Below are positions 19,287 to 29,033 of a DNA stretch of 34,023 nt, in pieces. Position 1 is the first letter of the stretch. Each line of letters begins with the position of its first letter. The stretch covers positions 1 to 34,023 of the forward strand of contig CANRDV010000012.1 in NCBI GenBank assembly GCA_947629475.1, in the 5' to 3' direction. The notes under the pieces were generated by a model. That model searched no databases. It saw nothing but the letters and a program-made list of their open reading frames with translations, and was not told where the DNA came from. The DNA is from an uncultured Bacilli bacterium. Its GTDB lineage: Bacteria > Bacillota_I > Bacilli_A > RF39 > UBA660. The position numbers were made by a program, and so were the translations under genes.

Positions 19287-20306
19287 TTAATCTTTTATTT
19301 GTTTTCTTAAATCTTCAGGCATTCTTCTTGGTCCTCTTACAGCTTTAACTCCATACTCTTTCATTAAAGAAATAGAGTATTTTCCACTTTCATATTGTTT
19401 CAATAACTTAATCTTCATAACTTTCTTCATTACTAAGTTTTTATCTTCATAGTTATAAGGAATATCTGTTTCTATAACTTGACATTTGTAGATAATCGAA
19501 GAATAAGGCGCTCCGATATAAAGATAGACAATATCACCTACTTTAACATTATTAGATTGTTTCCACATAATCGTATCTTTATCTTTAAAGAAACTAAAAG
19601 TATCACAGAAAGTAGGATTAGCAGGAATTATCCATTCGCTTGGTTTACTTGTAAATTGATAACTTTCTTTTATATAAGACATTATTTCTTCATCCTTAAT
19701 TGTATCATCAAGAATAATTGTTATCCATTTTTCTTTATTCATATGATAAGCCTTATAGAATCCTGGTCTTTTTAAAAGTTCTTGAACTTTTTCTTCATCT
19801 AATTTAACATTTAATATTTCAACATCCTTATCTTCTTTATCAAGTTTATTCTTATTTATATTCATGATAATTCCATACCACTTAAGATTATCCTTATTTC
19901 TAAATACTCCATGCGACTCCCCTTCCCAAAGAAATTCGGGTTTATCTCCATATTCTTTTTCAATTAAATTTGTTATTCTATTGGCTTGATTCGTCATGAA
20001 ATTTGTTTTCATAGTACAATTATCCCTTATTTCTTCAAGAAAATGTGTAAACTCATCCCTGATTTTACCAACAAATTGTCCTTTTTGATTATTAATTCTA
20101 AAACCTGCATATTCATCTCCAAAGGCTAAATCAATAACCATTCCTCTAACCATACCATCTGAAGTAATATAAACTCTAATTAAAAAATTATCTTCAAGAA
20201 TATTTTTCTCTATTAGATAAACATTATTTTCTTTTGTAAATCCAAAAGGTATTAACTTATCATATAAAATTGTACATCTTTTAAATACTTCTTTTTCTAT
20301 ATCCAT
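19287..20306 (-). CDS. MmcQ/YjbR-like N-terminal region fused to EVE/PUA-like C-terminal domain
   Basis: N-term 'FLWEGESHGVFRNKDNLKWYGIIMNI...RPGFYKAYHMNKEKWITIILDDTIKDEEI' (YjbR-like); C-term 'WIIPANPTFCDTFSFF...WKQSNNVKVGDIVYLYIGAPYSSIIYKCQVIETDI' (EVE-like). Confidence 0.75.
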   Translation of the reverse strand: MDIEKEVFKRCTILYDKLIPFGFTKENNVYLIEKNILEDNFLIRVYITSDGMVRGMVIDLAFGDEYAGFRINNQKGQFVGKIRDEFTHFLEEIRDNCTMKTNFMTNQANRITNLIEKEYGDKPEFLWEGESHGVFRNKDNLKWYGIIMNINKNKLDKEDKDVEILNVKLDEEKVQELLKRPGFYKAYHMNKEKWITIILDDTIKDEEIMSYIKESYQFTSKPSEWIIPANPTFCDTFSFFKDKDTIMWKQSNNVKVGDIVYLYIGAPYSSIIYKCQVIETDIPYNYEDKNLVMKKVMKIKLLKQYESGKYSISLMKEYGVKAVRGPRRMPEDLRKQIKD

Positions 20307-20322
20307 ACATGCTCCTATTTAA

Positions 20323-20343
20323 AAAGTCTGCTTTTAAAGCAAA
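20323..20343 (-). terminator. Intrinsic terminator downstream of BSH-like gene
   Basis: Minus strand GTTTGCTTTAAAAGCAGACTTTTT. Confidence 0.6.
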
Positions 20344-20344
20344 C

Positions 20345-21319
20345 TTAGTTTTGCATTTTTATTTGTTGTCCTTCAATTAAGTTATAACTAATTAACTTAG
20401 AAGAATCTAAATCTTCTTTATGCATATCAATTCCTGTAATTTGACTATTTTCATAAGTGGTATAGTAATAAATTCCTTTATCTTGATTTGAACATGAACT
20501 ATAAATAGTTATTTCATATTTACCTTCCCCCATATGAACACAACCTCTTTGTTGATAAACAGAACCTAAGATATGGAAAAATTGACTGATACTTTCGGAT
20601 TCATTTGCTCCTGATTTTGAGTTAATCTTGGTAAATACAGCTTTGACAAATCTTGATGCTGATGATAAATCACCTGGTAAACCCATGGCTCCCATGCCTC
20701 TACTGTAGGGTTCTAATTGTAAATCTTTCGAGAAATTATTAACTGCTTGTTCTACGGATAAATTCATATAATTGTTTAAATTAAACATATGAATATCAAA
20801 GGTTGGATTATTTGTTAAAACTCCAACAGGATTATCATATATTTTTAAACCATCTTTAACGCTTTCAACTGTAATTGAGTTTTCTTTATCAGCTATTATC
20901 CAATGTAAAGGAGAAACTGGTAAAGTGTCACTATAGTTAATATTTGCTAAATTAATGTTTTTTAGTTTTTCTTTAACTTCTTCTATAGTTCCACATGATG
21001 ATAAAATATAAGGAATAAATTCAAAAGGTGCAACATTATCTTTATCTTCTTTTACTTCATTGTAAAAAGCATTGCCTGGAAAGTTTAACCCAGCCATTCC
21101 TAATCCTTTCTCATTGATGGCATCATAATAAAGTGGATAGTCATCTTGAACATAAGCCATACCAATCATGGCATAATGACTTTTAACTCCCTGAACCTTC
21201 CTAAATTTAAACTCATAATTTCTAGGTGTAATTGTAACCGTTTCATTGTATGAGTATTCTAAATCTAAATTTCTTCCAAAATAATGATCATTTGTTTTAT
21301 ATGTTATTGCTGTACACAT
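20345..21319 (-). CDS. Choloylglycine hydrolase family protein (bile salt hydrolase / penicillin V acylase-like)
   Basis: Starts MCTAITYKTNDHYFGRNLDLE (Cys2 nucleophile), 'GLGMAGLNFPGNA', 'VGVLTNNPTFD', 'SSASRFVKA'. GGAGG precedes ATG at 21319; the supplied ORF is 10 codons longer. Confidence 0.92.
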   Translation of the reverse strand: MCTAITYKTNDHYFGRNLDLEYSYNETVTITPRNYEFKFRKVQGVKSHYAMIGMAYVQDDYPLYYDAINEKGLGMAGLNFPGNAFYNEVKEDKDNVAPFEFIPYILSSCGTIEEVKEKLKNINLANINYSDTLPVSPLHWIIADKENSITVESVKDGLKIYDNPVGVLTNNPTFDIHMFNLNNYMNLSVEQAVNNFSKDLQLEPYSRGMGAMGLPGDLSSASRFVKAVFTKINSKSGANESESISQFFHILGSVYQQRGCVHMGEGKYEITIYSSCSNQDKGIYYYTTYENSQITGIDMHKEDLDSSKLISYNLIEGQQIKMQN

Positions 21320-21370
21320 ATTCTTACCTCCATCTACAGAATAGCACAAATAACAGAAATTATCAAGACT

Positions 21371-21414
21371 AAAAAAGTCACATATTAAATTATCTAATAT
21401 TTTAATGTGACCTC
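21371..21414 (-). terminator. Intrinsic terminator
   Basis: GTCACAT...ATGTGAC stem followed by T-rich tract on minus strand. Confidence 0.7.
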
Positions 21415-21424
21415 TTATATATTT

Positions 21425-22489
21425 TTATTTTAAAGTTCCATTTTCATTATAAACTCTATCTTTTTTATAAACAGTTATATCAGCACCATTTTGACAATAA
21501 TCCGAAATATAAATCTCATCTTTAGCAAATTCTGATATAATTTTTCCAGTTTTATCATAAAGAATATAACTATAAGGTAGGCTAGCTTCTTCTGTTAAAT
21601 AGGAAACAAATAATGACATTCCCCCATCACTGCAACTTTTTATTCCTTTAAAACTAGCAATTTCCATTGGATTACTTCCGTTTTTTCTATCAACTATAAC
21701 TTTTTCAGTTTCTGTATCTAATAAATAAAGTTTTCCATTCTTTATTCCTGTAAAGTATCTTTCTGAGGTTTCATCTGAATTATCTATATTTAATCTACTT
21801 AGTCTATTATAATCAGAAAATAATTTTTTACCAGTTTTTAAATTATAATAGTAATTTTCCTCTTTATGCTCAGTATCACCATGATAATAAGGTTCAACGT
21901 AAGAATAAAGACAACTATCTTTTTTACAATTATAAACTAAATTTTTAGATTCAATATACTCTTTTATTTTATCTTTTGGAGCCCCTACTTCTAAATTAAC
22001 TACATTTTTAGTTTTAAAATCATAATAATTTATTCCATTATCATAGTAAATAACATAAGCATTTCCATCTCCTAATAAAACACTAGAGGTAGATTCATTA
22101 TATGAAGATTCATAATCTCCAACTTGTAATACTTCAGCATCATCTGCTGATGCTTTAATAGTAGTAATAACTTCATTGCAATCCTTGCTTTGTTCTTTAC
22201 AAATATAAGTATTAATATTACCATCGTAGTTTTTCTCTTTCCGACCATAAATTTTTAAGCTTTCAAAAGAAACTGGTTCTTTATTTTCTGGAACGTCATC
22301 AGAAGGAACTGGTTCTTTGTTTTCCGGAACATCATCAGAAGAAACTGGCTCTTTGTTTTCTGGAACACTTTCCTTTTTATTGTTAAAAAACTTGTCATAC
22401 CCTAAGTAACCATTTAAACCTAATAAAAATACTATAATAACAACTAATATAACATTAACCTTACCTTTTTTATTCTCTTGTTCTTCCAT
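21425..22489 (-). CDS. Membrane-anchored extracellular protein with tandem-repeat linker
   Basis: N-terminal TM, repeat (VPENKEPVSSDD)n linker, unassigned C-terminal domain. Confidence 0.75.
   Translation of the reverse strand: MEEQENKKGKVNVILVVIIVFLLGLNGYLGYDKFFNNKKESVPENKEPVSSDDVPENKEPVPSDDVPENKEPVSFESLKIYGRKEKNYDGNINTYICKEQSKDCNEVITTIKASADDAEVLQVGDYESSYNESTSSVLLGDGNAYVIYYDNGINYYDFKTKNVVNLEVGAPKDKIKEYIESKNLVYNCKKDSCLYSYVEPYYHGDTEHKEENYYYNLKTGKKLFSDYNRLSRLNIDNSDETSERYFTGIKNGKLYLLDTETEKVIVDRKNGSNPMEIASFKGIKSCSDGGMSLFVSYLTEEASLPYSYILYDKTGKIISEFAKDEIYISDYCQNGADITVYKKDRVYNENGTLK
22268..22367. repeat. Tandem repeat, 36-bp period, ~2.8 copies, encoding VPENKEPV[S/P]SDD
   Basis: Repeat landmarks 'aactgg' at 22271, 22307, 22343. 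Confidence 0.95.
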
Positions 22490-22556
22490 TTTTACCTACT
22501 TTCTATATCATTATATCAAATAAAGAAATAAAAGTCTATTATGTTTTTTAACTAAA

Positions 22557-22587
22557 AATCCGCATCAGTCAATAGTTTGCGGACTTT
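22557..22587 (-). terminator. Intrinsic terminator
   Basis: GTCCGCA...TGCGGAT stem then TTTTTA on minus strand. Confidence 0.65.
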
Positions 22588-22591
22588 TACT

Positions 22592-23023
22592 CTAATATAA
22601 TTCTATATCATTTAATTTATATCTAACAACTTCCTTGGCATCGTCTTCAAAATAAACTGCTTTAAACTTATAACTATTTCCTTTTTTCATATCTAAGTTT
22701 GCATAAGCTTGACCAATTATATAGTTATTAGAATCATATACATCAAAAGTAATAGAAATTGAATAATCCTTCTTTGAATTATTTATATAACCACTTATTA
22801 TATATTCTTTAGTTTCACTATTATAGTAAGAAGTTATATCATTAATAATAACTTTATCTTTATTAACAATAATTTGATTATCTTTTTCTTCATACTTTGT
22901 TTGATTTAATATACTATAAGTAACCCCTCCCATAATTGCAATAAAGGGAATCATATATATTAGAATAGCAATCCCTATTCCAACTCCTATTAATATTTTT
23001 TTACTTTTCTTATTTTCTTTCAT
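22592..23023 (-). CDS. Small membrane-anchored protein, FxLYD-like domain
   Basis: MKENKKSKKILIGVGIGIAILIYMIPFIAIMGG TM; beta-rich 'ISGYINNSKKDYSISITFDVYDSNNYIIGQAYANLD'. Start adjusted from 23080 to the internal Met at 23023, which has a better SD. Confidence 0.7.
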   Translation of the reverse strand: MKENKKSKKILIGVGIGIAILIYMIPFIAIMGGVTYSILNQTKYEEKDNQIIVNKDKVIINDITSYYNSETKEYIISGYINNSKKDYSISITFDVYDSNNYIIGQAYANLDMKKGNSYKFKAVYFEDDAKEVVRYKLNDIELY

Positions 23024-24308
23024 TTTCAATTTCCTCCAATAAATAAACATTTCCTGGGCTAATTTTAAATCTTGTTGCATAAATTTCCCAATCAGTTATT
23101 TCTTCTTTTGATAACCATATTTCATCCCCCATTTTTATATTACATATACCATATGGTTCTTGAGTTAATCGACCCTTAAACTTATTATCTTTAAACTCTA
23201 AAACTTCAAACCAAATATGTTCTAAATCTTTACCATCATTTACTTTTAAAGCTATCTTTACAAGTATCATAGTATCCTCATTAAGAGGAACTTTCTTTAA
23301 ATAATCAAATCTTTCTCTTGCAAGTTTACTCATTCTATCGGTTTCAGCATTACTTACAAAATAAATCGGATTATTTCCCCAGAGGTCATTATAAATTGAA
23401 ACTTTACTAATTATTTTGTTATTACTATCCTCTTCATTTTTATAAATAAAGATTGGGCTTGTTCTTGAATTATGACCATTTCTTCTATCTTCAATGTCAC
23501 CTAATTTTAATTTATTATACTCTTTTAAGGCTATAGTCCATGACCTACAAGTTACAAGAATTGGATTATGATTTGCAAGAAGACCTATATAAGAAGAAGT
23601 TTCACTAGAATTTACTTTTTTATCTATTAAATAACTAGCATATGCCATAAGTAAATTACAATGATTTTCTATATTACTTCTATCTGACTTTAAAATTTCT
23701 AGTTCTGTAATACCACATCTTGAAAGTCCATGCGTATGTATCCACGCTTCATCTTTCAAGGTAACTACTTGCACATTTACTATATCATTGGGTCCTGGAG
23801 TAATCTTAGAAGACGCAGCCAGTTTTACCCATCTAGCTGGTAAGACTCTTTCAGCACTTTCATCAACTAAACCTACTAAATCCGGAACAACGGAAGCGGC
23901 TAACTTTAATTGAAGATGAAAAGACTTTTTACTATCATCAAGATAATGCATATAAATAGTCATTCCTAAATGTGTATTTCTAATTTTTTCTTTCTCTTCC
24001 TCTGTAAAGTAATAGACATTATTTAAATAAAATTCATATAAATTAAAGGGATGTGGCATTATTCCAACTTCATAGATACCATCATCATATTTTAATTTAA
24101 CTTTAACTGTCCTTTCTTTATCTAAATATTCATCTTCTAAAACTTCTACTCCTTTTATTTCTTTAATTCTTGAAACTATTAACTCAGGAGTCCACTCCTC
24201 AATCTTATCAGGAAGTGCAATCATATAAGAATTTTCTTCCCAATACTCAAGGGGCATTTCTTTTAACTCCTCTAATTCCTTATTCTTTAAAAAATTAAAT
24301 ATCCCCAT
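23010..24308 (-). CDS. DUF4026-like protein
   Basis: Long ORF with SD; 'AERVLPARWVKLAASSKITPGPNDIVNVQ...DEAWIHTHGLSRCGITELEIL' typical of DUF4026 family by recollection. Confidence 0.65.
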   Translation of the reverse strand: MGIFNFLKNKELEELKEMPLEYWEENSYMIALPDKIEEWTPELIVSRIKEIKGVEVLEDEYLDKERTVKVKLKYDDGIYEVGIMPHPFNLYEFYLNNVYYFTEEEKEKIRNTHLGMTIYMHYLDDSKKSFHLQLKLAASVVPDLVGLVDESAERVLPARWVKLAASSKITPGPNDIVNVQVVTLKDEAWIHTHGLSRCGITELEILKSDRSNIENHCNLLMAYASYLIDKKVNSSETSSYIGLLANHNPILVTCRSWTIALKEYNKLKLGDIEDRRNGHNSRTSPIFIYKNEEDSNNKIISKVSIYNDLWGNNPIYFVSNAETDRMSKLARERFDYLKKVPLNEDTMILVKIALKVNDGKDLEHIWFEVLEFKDNKFKGRLTQEPYGICNIKMGDEIWLSKEEITDWEIYATRFKISPGNVYLLEEIENERK

Positions 24309-24316
24309 TTTTCCTC

Positions 24317-25027
24317 CTATCTTATTACTAATATCATAACTTCAAATATTATAAGTAAACATATACTTACATAAAACAATATCTTTTTTACTTTAATATT
24401 TATCTTATAATCTTTATAAAATAATTTTCTAATCTTATCAATTAAATGAAATCTTGTAATTAAGAAAGTAAATATTAAAGTTCCTATATAATTTAAAAAT
24501 ATATCATCTATATCAAATATTCCTGTATGTGTAAATGCTTGTAACATTTCTATTAAAATAACAATTGGTAAAATAATAAACATTTGTCTTAGAATATTAT
24601 TATATTTTTTATCTTTAATCATTAATAAAAATGATAAAGGTATTAACATAACACTATTTCCAATAATATTCTTAAAGAAAGTTTTAAAGGTTGCATATTT
24701 AATCTGAGATGATATGGTATGAAATAGTTTATATTGACCACCATACCACCAATCATAAAATCTTAATTTATCTCGACCTATAATAAACGTTACACTTATT
24801 AAAAGTATAAAATATAAAATTATATATAAGTAAACATTATTTCTATAAGTTTTATTATTATTTTCAATTATTCCATAAAAGAATAACATTAAACAAATTA
24901 GTATTATCAAGATAACTCCTCTTAAATAAGAACTATCAAAGAAATACCATTTATGAACAATATATAATAAATACCAATAAATAATTAAACTTATAACTAT
25001 TAAAATATTTTTAATTATTTTTTCCAT
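24317..25027 (-). CDS. VanZ-like family membrane protein
   Basis: Multiple TM; 'NIIGNSVMLIPLSFLLM', 'IEMLQAFTHTGIFDIDDIFLNYIGTLIFTFL' VanZ-like motif. Confidence 0.85.
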   Translation of the reverse strand: MEKIIKNILIVISLIIYWYLLYIVHKWYFFDSSYLRGVILIILICLMLFFYGIIENNNKTYRNNVYLYIILYFILLISVTFIIGRDKLRFYDWWYGGQYKLFHTISSQIKYATFKTFFKNIIGNSVMLIPLSFLLMIKDKKYNNILRQMFIILPIVILIEMLQAFTHTGIFDIDDIFLNYIGTLIFTFLITRFHLIDKIRKLFYKDYKINIKVKKILFYVSICLLIIFEVMILVIR

Positions 25028-25086
25028 ATTATTTCTCACTCCCTATAATTGTACCAAATTGTTATTATAAAGTCAAAACATAACAA

Positions 25087-25111
25087 AAAAATCCTAGCTA
25101 GTTGCTAGAAT
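25087..25111 (-). terminator. Intrinsic terminator downstream of ABC ATPase
   Basis: Minus strand AATTCTAGC-AACTA-GCTAGGATTTTTTT. Confidence 0.7.
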
Positions 25112-25114
25112 TTT

Positions 25115-25777
25115 CTATTTCTTTTTATCTAAATCATAAACTTTATCAACCATTTTACAAACATTCTCTGAATGAGTAACGATGATAACACATTTATTTT
25201 CTTCATGAGCAAGATTCTTAAATATTTCTAATATTTCCGTTTCCGTTTTCTTATCTAAGTTACCAGTTGGTTCATCAGCAATTATCATCTTAGGATTATA
25301 AGAAAGACTTCTTGCAATGGCTACTCTTTGTTGTTCGCCACCGGATAGCCTTAAAACTCTTCTATTCGCATAACTAGATTTTAACCCTACTTTTTCCATT
25401 AATTTAATAGCTTGTTCTTTTTTATTTTTAGTTTTATTACCATTGATATCCATTGATAAAATTATATTCTCAGAAGCACTCATAAATGGTAATAAATTAT
25501 AACTTTGAAAGACTATTCCAATATCATTACTTCGATATTTATCTAAATTAATATCTTTTAAATTCTTATTATCAAAAATTATTTCACCATCCGTGCATCT
25601 TTCAAGTCCACTAATTAAGGATAAAAGCGTTGTTTTACCACTTCCACTTCTTCCTTTAATCGCATATAACTTACCACTTTCAAACTCAAAACTAACATCT
25701 CTTAAAGCATATTCATCTTCTTCGGCATCACTATAACGATAACTAACATTTTTAACACTAAGTAATATATCTTTCAT
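25115..25777 (-). CDS. ABC transporter ATP-binding protein
   Basis: GRSGSGKTT, LSGGEQQR, MIIADEPTGNLD. Confidence 0.93.
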   Translation of the reverse strand: MKDILLSVKNVSYRYSDAEEDEYALRDVSFEFESGKLYAIKGRSGSGKTTLLSLISGLERCTDGEIIFDNKNLKDINLDKYRSNDIGIVFQSYNLLPFMSASENIILSMDINGNKTKNKKEQAIKLMEKVGLKSSYANRRVLRLSGGEQQRVAIARSLSYNPKMIIADEPTGNLDKKTETEILEIFKNLAHEENKCVIIVTHSENVCKMVDKVYDLDKKK

Positions 25778-27201
25778 TATGACCTCTCTTTCAATATAGT
25801 AAGTGGTGAAAATCTTTGGATACTTGTAATAGATGCAATCGAACTAACTAGGACTAAAGATAATCCTACTCCTAATAACTCAAGTAAAACTTTCATATCA
25901 ACAACAGCATCAATTGAATCATAAGCTTGAACGACCGCAAATCCTCTTCCTTTTCCAAGATCCCCGTGATCTCCTCTTCCAAAATTCTTATTTATCTCAT
26001 CACTTTTATTTTGACTATTACTAATCTCATTTGCAAGTAGTGAATTACTAACACCTTTTGCTGATACAGTTCCAATTCCCATTCCTATTAAAAGACTTAC
26101 TAAAGCAACTATTAAAAGTTCTGAAACAAATTGCATAGTTAATTTAAACTTACTAACTCCAATTGTTCTTAATACTCCAATTTCATATTTTCTTTCCCTT
26201 ATATTAATCATATTAATTACAAATAAGACAACACCACCTATAATTAAAGTAATAACTAAAAACGTTGTTGCAAATGAATTAACATTCTTAACACTGGAAA
26301 CTCCTGCATTAGCAATCTCTTCATTAGTTTCAAGAATATAACTTTCATCTAAACCTTTTTCATAAAATTCTGTTTGAAGTTTATCAACATCATTATAATC
26401 ATTAATTATAAAAGTTGGATGAATATCTCCTTTAACATTCGTATTAGAACTAGTTATCTTAACTAAAGATTCTGTATTTGTAACAATTGTATTAACTGAG
26501 TTAGAAAACATTGACATATTAGGTTCACCAGAATCTTCATTTTCTTTAAAGATTCCAATTACCTGAAATTCATAAGTTTTAGAATCTTCACTTACTAAAG
26601 TTATTTTATCATTTAACTTTAAGTTATTATAACTTGCTAACTCTGAATTAATAAATACATAGTCCCCATCAAAGGCAATATCCCAGGCATTATCAGCAAT
26701 TTCTTCCATTACATAAGTTCCTTCAATAAACTCACTCATAGCATCGATATTACTATAACCTGTTAAAGTAAAATCTGTTTGACTATTAATTTTATCTTTT
26801 CTTCCAAAATTATTATTGGTTTCAGCTTCAGCTTTTTCAATACTTTGACCATTTAAACCTATACTATAAGTATAATAATAATCATTTATATAATCACTAT
26901 CAGCATACTTTTCAATATCATCTAAAGATAAATTAACAATACTATTAAACCTTTCTTTTACTTCTTCTCGGCCATTAGGGTCTCCCATATCTAAGTCTTT
27001 CATCATGCTACTCCTGTCAAACCCAATTGTAACCTCCTTATCATAAGCACTTACATATGAATCAATTAAATCATTAGCTGTATTTTTAATAGCTAAAGTA
27101 ATCGTTGCACAACTAGCAATAATAAGTATAATGATTCCAATTAAAATATTCCTTCCTTTATTTCTCACAATTGAAATCCAAGCATTTTTTAAAATATACA
27201 T
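25777..27201 (-). CDS. ABC transporter permease (MacB/FtsX-like)
   Basis: N-term TM + periplasmic-type domain + 'RKYEIGVLRTIGVSKFKLTMQFVSELLIVAL'. Confidence 0.9.
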   Translation of the reverse strand: MYILKNAWISIVRNKGRNILIGIIILIIASCATITLAIKNTANDLIDSYVSAYDKEVTIGFDRSSMMKDLDMGDPNGREEVKERFNSIVNLSLDDIEKYADSDYINDYYYTYSIGLNGQSIEKAEAETNNNFGRKDKINSQTDFTLTGYSNIDAMSEFIEGTYVMEEIADNAWDIAFDGDYVFINSELASYNNLKLNDKITLVSEDSKTYEFQVIGIFKENEDSGEPNMSMFSNSVNTIVTNTESLVKITSSNTNVKGDIHPTFIINDYNDVDKLQTEFYEKGLDESYILETNEEIANAGVSSVKNVNSFATTFLVITLIIGGVVLFVINMINIRERKYEIGVLRTIGVSKFKLTMQFVSELLIVALVSLLIGMGIGTVSAKGVSNSLLANEISNSQNKSDEINKNFGRGDHGDLGKGRGFAVVQAYDSIDAVVDMKVLLELLGVGLSLVLVSSIASITSIQRFSPLTILKERS

Positions 27202-27278
27202 AATCTCTTCCTTTCCTTTAAAATCTTATCAGACTTTTGTGAATAAATTATGAAATATTAATGTTTTTTTCATAAAGA

Positions 27279-27318
27279 AAAAAAGTCTTCGGTCCACACG
27301 GGATACCGAAGATCTCTT
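27279..27318 (-). terminator. Intrinsic terminator
   Basis: Minus strand ATCTTCGGTATCCCGTGTGGACCGAAGACTTTTTTT. Confidence 0.8.
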
Positions 27319-27407
27319 ACAAATTAATAATACAATAATTTATAACAATTGTCAATACTTTTTTGTAGCATTTATATCAAGAACTATTTATCTAATGCAA
27401 CTTTTAT

Positions 27408-27466
27408 CTATTTTAAATTTTTCTTATTATAACTAAAATCTACTACATTTATTGCTATCTATCAAA
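27408..27466 (-). pseudogene. 3'-end remnant of a DUF4143-type ATPase paralog
   Basis: Minus strand '..IDSNK(frameshift)VVDFSYNKKNLK*' matches C-terminus 'GINNVNIVDFIYNKEDLK*' of the neighbouring gene at nucleotide level. Confidence 0.65.
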
Positions 27467-27553
27467 TAACCATCAAATAAGGAAATCCTTGATACATAAG
27501 GGTTTAAGTAAATTTTATTCATTTTTTTATCTTTTCTATCAAATAAGATTATC

Positions 27554-28789
27554 CTATTTTAAATCTTCTTTATTATAAATAAAATCTACTATATTAACAT
27601 TATTAATGCCATCTATATTTCTCTTTAATATTAAATCTGAAACAAATAAATATCTAGGATATAATTCTCTAATTGTATAAAAAGGTTTATATTCTCTTTC
27701 TTTTGTTTTTTCATCATCTATATTCTTAGTAACTTGAATATAGAAATATTCATCTATTCCTCTTCTAGCTATAAAATCACATTCTAAGTTACCTATTCTA
27801 CCAACACTTAAACTATAATTTTTACTCTTCAAGTATGAAAATAAAACATTTTCTAAAACTGGTCCATAATTAATTCTATTATCAGTATTTAAAGCAAAAT
27901 AAATACTTAAGTCAGCTAAATAATATTTTTTATATTTATCTAATACTTTCTTAGACTTAATATCAAATAATTCACAAGGATAAATTATCTTAGCATTTTC
28001 TAATAATTCTATATATGTTTTTATAGTTCTTCTATCAACATTTATTTTTTCAGTTTTCATTAAATAATCAAAGATACTTCCAACTGAAATTATATTACCA
28101 AAGTTATTAACTACAAATTTTTCAATTACTTCAAATAAAGATTTATCTTTAATCTTTTTATGTTCTTTTATATCTTTATCAAATATTTGGTCAATTACAT
28201 TTCTAGTATATAATAATTTATCTTCATATGAATCATATTTTAAAGAACCAGGAAATCCACCATTTCGAATAAATTCTTCAAACTCAAAATAAATATTATT
28301 ATCAACTTTTTTATCTAAAAATTTTTTCATATCAACATATTCATAAAAGTTAAGAGGTAACATTTCTATTTCAATATATCTACCTGTAAGTTTAGTAACT
28401 AATTCTCCAGATAATAGATAAGAATTAGAACCTGTTAAGAAAATAGAAAAATTATTAGTTTCTCGATAAGAATTAATTAAGATTTCAAATCCTTTTACAT
28501 TTTCAACCTCATCAATGAATAAATATTTAAAATCATTATCTTTAATCATACTATCAATTGTTTTTTCTAATTCAGAAGGTGTCTCAATATCTTTATATTC
28601 TTTTCTATCTAATTCAATATAAATAATATCTTTATCCTTAACACCTTTATCTTTTAATTCTTCAATTACATTTTTTAAGAAATAAGACTTACCACATCTT
28701 CTAATACCAGTAATTACTTTAATCATGGTATCATTATAAAAACCTCTTATCTTATTTAAATAATCTTCTCTTTTATATAATTTTTCCAT
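27554..28789 (-). CDS. ATP-binding protein, AAA_14 + DUF4143
   Basis: 'VITGIRRCGKSYFLKNVIEEL', 'YLFIDEVENVKGFEILINSYRE', 'IFLTGSNSYLLSGEL', C-terminal 'ECDFIARRGIDEYFYIQVTKNI'. Confidence 0.9.
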   Translation of the reverse strand: MEKLYKREDYLNKIRGFYNDTMIKVITGIRRCGKSYFLKNVIEELKDKGVKDKDIIYIELDRKEYKDIETPSELEKTIDSMIKDNDFKYLFIDEVENVKGFEILINSYRETNNFSIFLTGSNSYLLSGELVTKLTGRYIEIEMLPLNFYEYVDMKKFLDKKVDNNIYFEFEEFIRNGGFPGSLKYDSYEDKLLYTRNVIDQIFDKDIKEHKKIKDKSLFEVIEKFVVNNFGNIISVGSIFDYLMKTEKINVDRRTIKTYIELLENAKIIYPCELFDIKSKKVLDKYKKYYLADLSIYFALNTDNRINYGPVLENVLFSYLKSKNYSLSVGRIGNLECDFIARRGIDEYFYIQVTKNIDDEKTKEREYKPFYTIRELYPRYLFVSDLILKRNIDGINNVNIVDFIYNKEDLK

Positions 28790-28985
28790 CTAATCACCAA
28801 TTTAATTATATTATATATCTAACTAAAAGCCAATAGTTATCGACCACTTTTAAACGTTAATATCTAAAAAGTTGTCAATAACTTGTTGATTATAAAAGAA
28901 AAAAGAAACCTCAGTTCCTCTTTCCCCCATCTACATGGAATTTAATTTCATATTAATAATACCATATTAAAATACTTTTGTAAAT

Positions 28986-29030
28986 ATTAAATCACATTTT
29001 TTAGACAATTAAATCACATTTTTTAGATAA
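28986..29030. repeat. Direct tandem repeat, 2 copies, 22-bp period (attaaatcacattttttaga[c/t]a)
   Basis: Copies begin at 28986 and 29008, differing at one base (c/t). Confidence 0.9.
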
Positions 29031-29033
29031 TTT

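Noticed and set aside
19479-19775. 98-aa + strand ORF
   Set aside because: Antisense to the YjbR/EVE-like gene.
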